Source: Fluviicola taffensis DSM 16823 (GTDB lineage: Bacteria; Bacteroidota; Bacteroidia; Flavobacteriales_D; Crocinitomicaceae). From it: a DNA stretch of 64,000 bases. The DNA is taken from contig NC_015321.1 of assembly GCF_000194605.1 (NCBI RefSeq), forward strand, positions 868,001 through 932,000, in the 5' to 3' direction. The position numbers and the translations under genes were made by a program. Shown piece after piece: positions 29,829 to 37,647 of the stretch (the first letter of the stretch is position 1; each line of letters starts with the position of its first letter). The notes below the pieces were generated by a model, which worked only from the letters and a program-made list of their open reading frames with translations, was not told the origin of the DNA and did no database searches.

Positions 29829-31257
29829 CCAACTCGAATTTGAAGACCCAAACTGGATTATTCTTGTTTGCTTGAAGCCATTTTTGTGATAAGGTTAATT
29901 CGACTTCCTGATCTAGAATTTTGTACGGAATGACTTCTCCTGTTGGGATAAAAATCAACTTGGCTCCTTTTTTAGGAAGATTAATCGTCCAAGTGACTTT
30001 GCGCAAAGCCAAATCTGAAGGAATGAACAAATAAGCCGTTTTCTCATCTTTTGATTGCGCAAAAAAGACCTTGTCTTCTTGGTAATGAAACATACTTCGG
30101 GTTCCATAAATCGCTTCTCCATTCACATCCAGCCACTTTCCAATTTCTACTAATCGCTCTTCCACATCGACAGGAAAAGTCCCATCTGGTTTTGGACCAA
30201 CACCTAAAAGCAGGTTTCCACCTTTTGCAACCACTTCTACCAAAGTCTGGATTACACGGTCTGCGGATTTTAAGTTGTTATTCGGAACATATCCCCAATC
30301 ATTTCCCAATGGCATACATGTTTCCCACGGATTATCGATTCGTTTCTCAGGAATTGTATGCTCAGGAGTTTGATAATTTTCATACGGTCCTTGAACAGTT
30401 CTGTCAACCACAATCATTCCTGGTTGATTTGTTCGGGCCATCTTCGCTATTTTCGCAATATCTAATTCCTGATCCCATTGCGGAATAGGCATACCCCACA
30501 TCAAAACTTCATCGTCAATGGTGTTCTTTGGTCTCACCCAGCCACCATCTAACCACAAAATATCTACTCCTCCATAACCAGTAGCGATTTCCTGAATTTG
30601 CTTGAAGGTGTAATCCTCAAACTGCTGCCAACGCCATGGATATTTTCTTGTATCGTAATTATTATTTCGATCTGGAGTTGCATACAACGGCCACCAGTAA
30701 TTTTCATTGTGCCAATCAGGCTTCGAAAAATAAGCTCCAATCATAAATCCCTGATCACGATAAGCCGAAAAAACGTGTTTCAACACATCTGATTTCGGAT
30801 TAGATGCAAAAGGTCCATGAGCAATACTAAAATCCGTTTGTTTGGTATCAAACATGCAAAAACCATCGTGGTGTTTTGTAGTGAAAACCAAGTATTTCAT
30901 TCCTGCTTTTTTCGATATTTCAGCCCATTTCTCTGGATTAAACTTGGTTGGATTTAATGAGTCTTTTAGTCCAAAATACCATTTTTTGTACTCGTCGTAA
31001 GAAGAATTTGTATCTCTGGTAATCCAGTCTTCCGAACAGATAGACCACGATTCAATCATTCCTGGAACGGCATATAAGCCCCAATGAATAATGATTCCAA
31101 ATTTCTGATCTTGCCATTTTTCAAGCTTTTGGAGAACCAAGCTGTCAGTCGGTTTTTGGTAATCGTTTGAAATAGGATGAATTCCATTGATTTGGGAATA
31201 TGAGCCTCCGAAAAAAAAGAGGAAAACTCCTGAAATAAAAACTTTATATACTTGCAT
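29818..31257 (-). CDS. alpha-L-fucosidase, glycoside hydrolase family 29
   Basis: The 479 residues start with a signal peptide (FISGVFLFFFGGSYSQ) and show the GH29 barrel: FGIIIHWGLYAVPG, YLVFTTKHHDGFCMFDT, and the nucleophile Asp237 in GGVDILWLDGGW. The C-terminal part after about 375 is a beta-sandwich. The enzyme removes alpha-linked L-fucose from glycans by a retaining mechanism. The predicted acid/base residue is not obvious by eye. Its stop lies inside the GH3 gene end. A -7 element lies close upstream. Confidence 0.92.
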   Translation of the reverse strand: MQVYKVFISGVFLFFFGGSYSQINGIHPISNDYQKPTDSLVLQKLEKWQDQKFGIIIHWGLYAVPGMIESWSICSEDWITRDTNSSYDEYKKWYFGLKDSLNPTKFNPEKWAEISKKAGMKYLVFTTKHHDGFCMFDTKQTDFSIAHGPFASNPKSDVLKHVFSAYRDQGFMIGAYFSKPDWHNENYWWPLYATPDRNNNYDTRKYPWRWQQFEDYTFKQIQEIATGYGGVDILWLDGGWVRPKNTIDDEVLMWGMPIPQWDQELDIAKIAKMARTNQPGMIVVDRTVQGPYENYQTPEHTIPEKRIDNPWETCMPLGNDWGYVPNNNLKSADRVIQTLVEVVAKGGNLLLGVGPKPDGTFPVDVEERLVEIGKWLDVNGEAIYGTRSMFHYQEDKVFFAQSKDEKTAYLFIPSDLALRKVTWTINLPKKGAKLIFIPTGEVIPYKILDQEVELTLSQKWLQANKNNPVWVFKFELATE

Positions 31258-31277
31258 TTTTTCACTTTGAAATCCAT

Positions 31278-31285
31278 CAAAAATA
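31278..31285 (-). promoter_or_regulatory. possible -7 element for the fucosidase gene
   Basis: TATTTTTG on the minus strand, about 20 bp before the ATG at 31257. It abuts the terminator of the upstream gene. No TTG at -33. Confidence 0.4.
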
Positions 31286-31287
31286 AA

Positions 31288-31314
31288 AAATGGCAGCCTT
31301 TAGAACTACCATTT
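31288..31314 (-). terminator. intrinsic terminator of the redox operon
   Basis: AAATGG-C-AG (31288-31296) pairs with CT-A-CCATTT (31306-31314) around a 9-nt loop, and on the minus strand is followed by a T-rich run. It lies 13 bp after the stop of the old yellow enzyme gene. Confidence 0.75.
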
Positions 31315-31326
31315 CAATTATTTATC

Positions 31327-32433
31327 TCAGATCATTGCAGGATAATCTGTATATCCTCTGGCATCTCCGCCACCAAATAAGGTATGATTGTCTGAAATCT
31401 CATTGAGCTTGGAATTGGTTTTTACGCGCTCTGGATAATCAGGGTTGGTTAGGAATTTTCGTCCAAAACCAATTAAATCGACTAACTTTTCTGCTATTAA
31501 TTGTTCTCCTTCTTCAGGAGTTTTATTTCCAGTTGCAATGATGGTGTTTTTAAATTTGGAACGCAATTCCTTTCTAAAATCTCCAGGAACACTTGGTGCA
31601 TCATCCCAATCTGCTTCACACAAATGCAAATAAGCAATATCCAATTTATTCAATTCCTCCGCTGCGAGCATTATTGTTTCCAAAATCTCAGGATCTTCCA
31701 TGTCTTTGAATTGAATGAAAGGCGATAAACGAACTCCCGTTTTTTCTTTCCCTACAGCTTCTACAACAGCCTTCGTGATTTCAACCAATATTCGAATTCT
31801 ATTTTCTTTGGAACCACCATATTCGTCATTTCGAAGATTGGACTTGCTTCGCAAAAACTGGTCAATCAAATAGCCATTTGCACCGTGAATTTCTACACCA
31901 TCAAAACCAGCTTCCATTGCATTTTTAGCTCCTTGAGCAAACTCTGAAATCACATTTTTAATATCTTCAGTTGTCATTTCACGCGGTTCTTCAACAGGAA
32001 CAAAAGTTGCATCACCGTTGGGGGCTCCATCAAAAATATACACCGAAGTGTTTTTTGCAATTACTGCAGATGGAGCTATTGGTTGTAATCCATTTACTTT
32101 AGAACTACTCACTCTTCCAACATGCCACAATTGTAGAAAAATTTTACTTTGCTTTTCATGAACTGCTGCTGTTGTCAATTTCCAACCTTCAACTTGTTCT
32201 ATCGAATAAATACCTGGTGTTTTTGCATAACCCATTCCTTGAAGAGAAACTTGGGTTGCTTCTGTAATTATTAGTCCAGCACTAGCCCGTTGTTGGTAAT
32301 ATTCTGCCATCAAAGCATTGGGAACATCTCCTGGCTGAGAAGCTCTAGACCTCGTCATTGGAGCCATTACAAACCGATTGCTTAAGGAATTATCTCCGAA
32401 AGAATATGGTTCAAATAAAAGTTCGATTTTCAT
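31327..32433 (-). CDS. old yellow enzyme family NADH:flavin oxidoreductase / alkene reductase
   Basis: The 368-residue FMN protein begins with SNRFVMAPMTRSRASQPGD and has the barrel signature FLQLWHVGRVSS, the active-site region GAKNAMEAGFDGVEIHGANGYLIDQFL with the catalytic His-Gly-Ala-Asn, and the GFGRKFLTNPDYPERV end. It matches the NemA/YqjM-like class that reduces activated alkenes, quinones and nitro compounds with NAD(P)H. It is last in an operon after a quinone reductase-like gene (18-nt gap). Confidence 0.92.
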   Translation of the reverse strand: MKIELLFEPYSFGDNSLSNRFVMAPMTRSRASQPGDVPNALMAEYYQQRASAGLIITEATQVSLQGMGYAKTPGIYSIEQVEGWKLTTAAVHEKQSKIFLQLWHVGRVSSSKVNGLQPIAPSAVIAKNTSVYIFDGAPNGDATFVPVEEPREMTTEDIKNVISEFAQGAKNAMEAGFDGVEIHGANGYLIDQFLRSKSNLRNDEYGGSKENRIRILVEITKAVVEAVGKEKTGVRLSPFIQFKDMEDPEILETIMLAAEELNKLDIAYLHLCEADWDDAPSVPGDFRKELRSKFKNTIIATGNKTPEEGEQLIAEKLVDLIGFGRKFLTNPDYPERVKTNSKLNEISDNHTLFGGGDARGYTDYPAMI

Positions 32434-32451
32434 GTTATGAATGTGATTTAG

Positions 32452-33465
32452 TTAAAAAGTAATGGCAATTTTTCCAATTGTTTTACCGCTTTCTAGCTTG
32501 GTGTGTGCCTGTTTAAAGGAATCTACAGTTAATCCTTGAATCGTCTCATTTAAGGTGTGTTTTATCACTCCCTGATCGATTAATTCGGATACACTGTTGA
32601 GAATATGATGTTGATTCACGATATCTTCTGTTTGAAAAGAAGAGCGTGTAAACATAAATTCCCAGGAAAAAGAAGCACTTTTGGTTTTCAATTTATTCAA
32701 AACTACAGGCGCTGAACTTCCAGTTATTGATGCAATATGACCTTGAGGCTTTATTAATTCAGCCATCAAATCCCAATAACTATTTGTGTCTACAAAATCC
32801 ACAATGAAATCGACATACTGAAAACCAGTATTTCTAACTTCGTTGACCAAGTCTTTGTGATTCACTACAAAATCGGCTCCTTGCTCTTTGCACCAAGCAA
32901 TCGATTCGGGTCTTGAAGCTGTAGCAAGAACGGTTAATCCAGCTACTTTTTTAGCTAATTGAATGGCGATTGATCCTACACCACCAGCTCCACCAATGAT
33001 TAATATACTTTTTCCTTTATCTTTCTCAGAACTAATTCGAATGCGATCAAAGAGAATTTCCCAAGCTGTTAATGTTGTTAAGGGCATAGCCGCAGCTTCA
33101 GCATCGCTCAGTGAAGTTGGTTTCATTCCAACAATTCGTTCATCAATTACTTGATATTCGGCATTGCTTCCTTGTTTGGTGATATCTCCAGCATAATAAA
33201 CCAAATCTCCTACTCTAAAAAGAGAGGTTTTATCGCCTACTTCTTCTACAATTCCAGCAGCGTCCCAGCCCAAAATTTTAGGTGTATCAGAAACTTTTCC
33301 CTTCAAACTAGATTCTCTAATTTTAAAATCTACCGGATTTACCGATACGGCATTTATTTTTACCAACAATTCGCGTCCCGTAGGAGTTGGTTTTTCTAAT
33401 TCAACTTGTAGAAAACTGTCTTGTTCGCTAATAGGTAATGAACTCGTAATTCCAATTGCTTTCAT
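32452..33465 (-). CDS. zinc-independent quinone reductase / zeta-crystallin type MDR oxidoreductase
   Basis: The 337 residues from the ATG at 33465 begin MKAIGITSSLPI and show the MDR fold: GWDAAGIVEEVGDK, then the Rossmann segment ILIIGGAGGVGSIAIQLAK, which binds NADPH. The structural zinc cysteines of alcohol dehydrogenases are missing. Similar proteins are annotated as zinc-type ADH-like or ZADH-like. An open frame continues to 33570, but that overlaps the previous gene and lacks homology, so the later ATG is chosen. It lies in an operon between the deacetylase-like and old yellow enzyme genes. Confidence 0.88.
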   Translation of the reverse strand: MKAIGITSSLPISEQDSFLQVELEKPTPTGRELLVKINAVSVNPVDFKIRESSLKGKVSDTPKILGWDAAGIVEEVGDKTSLFRVGDLVYYAGDITKQGSNAEYQVIDERIVGMKPTSLSDAEAAAMPLTTLTAWEILFDRIRISSEKDKGKSILIIGGAGGVGSIAIQLAKKVAGLTVLATASRPESIAWCKEQGADFVVNHKDLVNEVRNTGFQYVDFIVDFVDTNSYWDLMAELIKPQGHIASITGSSAPVVLNKLKTKSASFSWEFMFTRSSFQTEDIVNQHHILNSVSELIDQGVIKHTLNETIQGLTVDSFKQAHTKLESGKTIGKIAITF

Positions 33466-33496
33466 ACGATTGAGTTTATTTGTTTTATCTAAATTA

Positions 33497-34459
33497 TTAA
33501 TTATTGTATTTAGCTTCTGAATTATCAACGGGCGTATTTGGATCATTTTGAACCAATTTAGCAATTTCATCTTTTCTCATGAAAACAACACCTTGTTTCT
33601 TTTTTGCATATTGAATGAATTCCTCTACCACATGAACCATAGCAGGAGTTCCACCAATTCGGTCGTGTAAACTCACACTCATCATTCTTCTTTTAGAAGC
33701 ACCTTCAGCATACAATTGATCAAATTCTGCTTTTAATTGCGCTAAAAATTGATCCGGACTCCATTGTTTTCCTTCCACATTTACGATATCATTATTTCTG
33801 AGGGTATATGGAATAATCACAAAATTCTTCCCTCTCACTTTCGTCACAAAAGGCTCATCGCGACTCAAATCATCTATGTGATATAAAAATCCCAAATCCT
33901 GCAATACTTTCAACGTATTTGGACTTCTTCTCAACCAATTGCAATTGTAACCAATACCTTTTTGACCAGTAATCGCTTGTACAGTATCAACTCCTTTTTT
34001 GACGAAAGCCAACTCATCCGCATAAGACATATCCCATTGATTTCCCCAAGCAAAGCCGTGAGCAGCAATTTCATGTCCGCCATTTGCAATTGCTTTAGCT
34101 ACTTCAGGATAACGCAAAGCAGCGGCACCAACAACATGAGAAGTGACATGAATCCCATGTTTTTTCCACAAATCAAGCATGCGGTATACACCTTCATTTG
34201 CGCCATATCTGTACCAACTTTCAGCGGGTAAATCTGGAGCTCCAGCAGGTAATGGACTTTCTGAAAAAGGACTTTCTGCTCCAGCTGGCTGACCTCCTGT
34301 TTCAAATTGCATCGAAAAAGAAATCACCAAACGCGCATCATTTGGCCAATAACTTTTTTGATTTTTTGATTTTTTTTCTGTGTCATTCGAGTTAGAACTG
34401 CAAGAAGAAATGGCGATTGCCAGAATTGCCATTAATAGTGTTGAATTTCGTAATATCAT
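33497..34459 (-). CDS. polysaccharide deacetylase-fold (PuuE-like) lipoprotein
   Basis: The 320 residues have a lipoprotein signal (ILAIAISSC, Cys20) and a NodB-like barrel: YWPNDARLVISFSMQFETGG near the start, HVTSHVVGAAALRYPEVAKA, then the metal site His129/His134 in GGHEIAAHGFAWGN, and SVSLHDRIGG near the end. The start resembles the allantoinase PuuE and related hydrolases more than chitin deacetylases. Substrate is unknown. It is the first gene of the operon and is divergent from the AraC regulator. Confidence 0.8.
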   Translation of the reverse strand: MILRNSTLLMAILAIAISSCSSNSNDTEKKSKNQKSYWPNDARLVISFSMQFETGGQPAGAESPFSESPLPAGAPDLPAESWYRYGANEGVYRMLDLWKKHGIHVTSHVVGAAALRYPEVAKAIANGGHEIAAHGFAWGNQWDMSYADELAFVKKGVDTVQAITGQKGIGYNCNWLRRSPNTLKVLQDLGFLYHIDDLSRDEPFVTKVRGKNFVIIPYTLRNNDIVNVEGKQWSPDQFLAQLKAEFDQLYAEGASKRRMMSVSLHDRIGGTPAMVHVVEEFIQYAKKKQGVVFMRKDEIAKLVQNDPNTPVDNSEAKYNN

Positions 34460-34468
34460 GATATCATG
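34457..34468. promoter_or_regulatory. palindrome CATGATATCATG at the start codon of the redox operon
   Basis: A perfect 12-bp palindrome that includes the ATG of the lipoprotein gene and lies just downstream of the predicted start of transcription. The same 12 bases followed by TTTT recur at 60175-60186. It could be an operator; the regulator is unknown. Confidence 0.45.
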
Positions 34469-34478
34469 TTTTATAAAT

Positions 34479-34486
34479 CAAAATTA
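34479..34486 (-). promoter_or_regulatory. -7 element of the redox operon
   Basis: TAATTTTG on the minus strand 20 bp before the ATG at 34459. No clear TTG at -33, which would fit a promoter that needs an activator such as the divergent AraC protein (inference). Confidence 0.5.
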
Positions 34487-34523
34487 GTTGAAATAGAATC
34501 AAATAAATTGTAAAAAAACATCC

Positions 34524-34531
34524 TATTTTTG
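34524..34531 (+). promoter_or_regulatory. -7 element of the AraC-family gene
   Basis: TATTTTTG lies 15 bp before the ATG at 34547. -33 element not clear. Confidence 0.45.
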
Positions 34532-34546
34532 TAAAAAAACAAGTCG

Positions 34547-35392
34547 ATGAAACGTTTGTTTAGTACCCAATCATTAAATATCTTTCAAGTAGAACTGGAA
34601 AAATGGCCACATGCGGTTCACACGCACAATTTCTATGAATTGATATTGATCCAAGAGGGCAGTGGTTTTCACATGGTAAATGATGTTACATTTCCTTACA
34701 AAAAGGATGATATTTTTCTCCTCACACCTCATGACTATCATCAATTTGAAATCCAAGAAAAAACGCTTTTCACTTATCTGAAATTTACAGAAGCATTACT
34801 AGATGAGAAGAATGACTTGCTTACTCCAAATCAACAATCAAAAAAAACAAAAGAACTATTGCTTTTAGCTCGGAATCAAACGCAGTGTATTGTTAAATCT
34901 TCTAGCGACAAGCAGTTTATTCATCTTTTATGCCGTCAACTTTTAGTAGAATTCAAAGCTCCTACTCGTTTTTCAAAACAAATATCGAGTGAACTTTTTG
35001 GAGCAATCTTACTAGTGGTTCTTAGAAACGTAGTTCCATTGTCAACGGAAAATTTTCCAGCTTATGAAGAAACTGCTATTGATCGCTTGCTTTATTACAT
35101 CAGAAGTGAGATTGGCAACTCTGAAAAAATTTCTCAAAAAGCATTGGCCGAATTCTTGAAGATGTCGCCAAATTACATTGGAATTTTTGTAAAAAAACAC
35201 ACTGGAAATTCGCTCCAATCAATGATTACAGAAACACGATTGAAAACTGCGGAAAAACTCTTAACACAAAGTAGTATATCGATCAAAGAAATTGCTGTGA
35301 GGGTAGGATTTAATGATTCAAGTCACATGAATAAATTGTTTCAAAAATACCGAGGTAAAAATCCGAAAAGCTACCGAGAAAAAGAACTGTAA
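34547..35392 (+). CDS. AraC-family transcriptional regulator
   Basis: The 281 residues have an N-terminal cupin-type sensing domain (about 15-95: WPHAVHTHNFYELILIQEGSG, FPYKKDDIFLLTPHDYHQFEI) and a C-terminal double helix-turn-helix (about 185-280: SQKALAEFLKMSPNYIGIFVKK, IKEIAVRVGFNDSSHMNKLFQKYRGKNPKSYR). It is divergent from the lipoprotein-reductase-old yellow enzyme operon across 87 bp and most likely regulates it. The inducer is unknown. Confidence 0.9.
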   Translation: MKRLFSTQSLNIFQVELEKWPHAVHTHNFYELILIQEGSGFHMVNDVTFPYKKDDIFLLTPHDYHQFEIQEKTLFTYLKFTEALLDEKNDLLTPNQQSKKTKELLLLARNQTQCIVKSSSDKQFIHLLCRQLLVEFKAPTRFSKQISSELFGAILLVVLRNVVPLSTENFPAYEETAIDRLLYYIRSEIGNSEKISQKALAEFLKMSPNYIGIFVKKHTGNSLQSMITETRLKTAEKLLTQSSISIKEIAVRVGFNDSSHMNKLFQKYRGKNPKSYREKEL

Positions 35393-35486
35393 AATTTCAA
35401 TAATAGACAGTTATTTCATCAGGAATAAACAATCAAAATTACAAATCTAAGCAACTCGTATTCTTTAGATTATGAAAAACAATAAA

Positions 35487-35921
35487 TTACACCCGATGTG
35501 TATCAGCCTTCCAGTTATTGATAAGTCCCTTAATTTGGTTTTGATTCAAATTTTCAGTAATCGTTTTTTCAGTCAATTCGATTAATTCTTCATCTGAGGC
35601 AAAACGCAATGCAATGATTTGACCCAATCGCAATTTTGGATTTATGGGTTTTCCTGTAAGAATGAAATGGCGTAAACTTTCCTCCGCCCGAATGGCTCTA
35701 TCTTGTGCTTTCAAAGCAAATGTTCGAGATAGTAACATTAAAATAAGAAAAACAAATGAATGAATTACCAACAAAAGTGGAAGAAGTAGCTCCTCTGAAT
35801 TAGAAATTGCTTTTATAAAAGAATACAACGAAATAACTATCGCTGATAAAACCATTAATAATAGAACTCCATGATACATTGGTGACAATCTTCTGTGATT
35901 GGATTTGTTTTGAACAGCCAT
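35487..35921 (-). CDS. DUF6526-family small membrane protein
   Basis: The 144 residues have two hydrophobic segments (about 15-38: YHGVLLLMVLSAIVISLYSF, and 45-65: LLPLLLVIHSFVFLILMLLS), then a soluble helical part with AQDRAIRAEESLRHFILTG and LGQIIALRFASDEELIEL. This pattern matches the DUF6526 family of Bacteroidota (my recall). Function unknown. It stands alone between the AraC gene and the phosphatase gene. Confidence 0.75.
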   Translation of the reverse strand: MAVQNKSNHRRLSPMYHGVLLLMVLSAIVISLYSFIKAISNSEELLLPLLLVIHSFVFLILMLLSRTFALKAQDRAIRAEESLRHFILTGKPINPKLRLGQIIALRFASDEELIELTEKTITENLNQNQIKGLINNWKADTHRV

Positions 35922-36086
35922 TTCCTTTAATTTAATTGTAATTAATAATCCCTAAAGTTAGCTTTCAAAAGGAATGAATTCATTTAATCTTGAATTATTT
36001 ATTCCTTTTCAAAATCCAAAACATCTTGAATTACGTAATAGAAAACAACAAATGATTAAATTCATCATTTTGTTCGAGAAATTAGT

Positions 36087-37499
36087 ATGCAAACAAATAA
36101 CATTTCTGATTCAATCGTTCGGAAGGCATTTTATGAATCTACTGAGAAAACTCACGTTATTGCTTGTTGGGTTGGATTATTGTTAAACTTAGTTTGGGCT
36201 ATTAGCGACTATTTTGTTCAGCCTAATTATTTTGTTTCATTCTTTGGATTCAGGCTTGGAGTTTCTGTTGCAAGTATTGCAATCTTACTTTTTAGAAATC
36301 AATTAAAAGTAAGTATTTATCTGTGCATGTTCATTTTGGTTTCGGGAATTTCCATTCAAAATGCATACATGTGGAGCGTGATGGATTTGGCTCATTTCGA
36401 AGAGCATACATTTGCCTACATGGTGCTGTTTATTGGAACAGGAATGTTGGTTCTTTGGAAAGGATGGTTATCTTGGATATTGGTGACAATAACAGTTGTT
36501 AGTAATGTTGTTTTTTACAGTCTCAATAGTTCTTTAACTGTTCGCGAATTTGTTATAAACGGAGGATTAATGACACTTACGGTGTTACTGTTTAGTTTGT
36601 TTTTGATCCGTTCAAGATATAAATTAACCTATAATGAAATTAAAAGTCGGTTGGATTTAGAATTCTCCAAACAACAATTAGAATTGCAAAATGTAGAGAT
36701 TGAACAACAAAACAAATCACTCGAGTATAAAAACAAAGAAATTACAGATAGTATTAGTTATGCCAGAAACATACAAATGGCATCCATTCCAAGGGAAGAC
36801 CGATTTCATGCTGCTTTTGATCAAAGTTTTGTTTACTACATGCCTAAAGATATTGTAAGTGGTGATTTTTATTGGATTTATGAGACTGAAAATGTTGTTT
36901 ATTATGCTACTGGTGATTGCACCGGACATGGAGTTCCAGGTGGATTTATGACCATGCTTGGATTGTCATTTTTAGAGGAAATCATTGCCGGAAAGAAAAT
37001 TGAAGATCCTGCAGAAGTCCTCAACTTGTTAAGAGCAAAAATAATTAATGCTTTGAATCAAAATGGTGGAGCTGGTGAATCCAAAGATGGTATGGATATT
37101 ACCATTTGTCGTATTGATAAAATAAACAATATTCTAACATATGCATCAGCAAACAACAGTGTCTACATTGTTAGAAAAAACTCAGAAAATCCAGTGATCG
37201 AAAAATTTCCAGCGGATAGACAACCCTGCGGGTTTTACCATAACAATGCACCATTTAACACACAAACCATACAACTTCAAAAAGGCGATTCAGTATATAC
37301 GCTTACGGATGGCTTTGCAGATCAATTTGGCGGACCAAAAGGCAAGAAATTCAGAGTAAAACAATTGGAGCAAATCATACTTGAAAATTGTCATAAATCA
37401 TTTATCGAGCAGCGGGAAATTCTTGCTAGTGAATTGAAAAAATGGCAAGGAAATTTAGAACAAGTTGATGATGTGTTGATTATTGGTGTTTCAGTATAA
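36087..37499 (+). CDS. membrane-bound SpoIIE/PP2C-type serine phosphatase
   Basis: The 470 residues show about six N-terminal transmembrane segments (25-205), a coiled coil (about 205-245: SKQQLELQNVEIEQQNKSLEYKNKEI), a linker with ITDSISYARNIQMASIP, common before this domain in Bacteroidota, and a SpoIIE/PP2C domain (265-470). Metal-binding acidic residues are visible in DIVSGDFYW, ATGDCTGHGVPGG, SKDGMDITICRI and VDDVLIIGV. Such proteins dephosphorylate anti-sigma antagonists or act in other partner-switching systems. No partner gene is adjacent. Confidence 0.88.
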   Translation: MQTNNISDSIVRKAFYESTEKTHVIACWVGLLLNLVWAISDYFVQPNYFVSFFGFRLGVSVASIAILLFRNQLKVSIYLCMFILVSGISIQNAYMWSVMDLAHFEEHTFAYMVLFIGTGMLVLWKGWLSWILVTITVVSNVVFYSLNSSLTVREFVINGGLMTLTVLLFSLFLIRSRYKLTYNEIKSRLDLEFSKQQLELQNVEIEQQNKSLEYKNKEITDSISYARNIQMASIPREDRFHAAFDQSFVYYMPKDIVSGDFYWIYETENVVYYATGDCTGHGVPGGFMTMLGLSFLEEIIAGKKIEDPAEVLNLLRAKIINALNQNGGAGESKDGMDITICRIDKINNILTYASANNSVYIVRKNSENPVIEKFPADRQPCGFYHNNAPFNTQTIQLQKGDSVYTLTDGFADQFGGPKGKKFRVKQLEQIILENCHKSFIEQREILASELKKWQGNLEQVDDVLIIGVSV

Positions 37500-37634
37500 T
37501 AAATTGTTTGCTCTAAATAACAGTGAATCCAAACGAGGTCAAACTAATTCTCAGCATATCCCTCATTTTTGATCAAATTTAAACTTTTACAGAAATTACC
37601 CCTCCGATATCCTAGTTTAAAAGCTGCAATGTTC

Positions 37635-37642
37635 TAACTTTG
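37635..37642 (+). promoter_or_regulatory. -7 element giving a possibly leaderless uvrD-type transcript
   Basis: TAACTTTG ends 5 nt before the ATG at 37648. -33 element is weak. Confidence 0.5.
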
Positions 37643-37647
37643 TAGAT

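Noticed and set aside
33466-33570. 35-residue upstream extension of the quinone reductase-like gene
   Set aside because: It overlaps the end of the deacetylase-like gene and is unlike family N termini; MKAIGI is the typical start.
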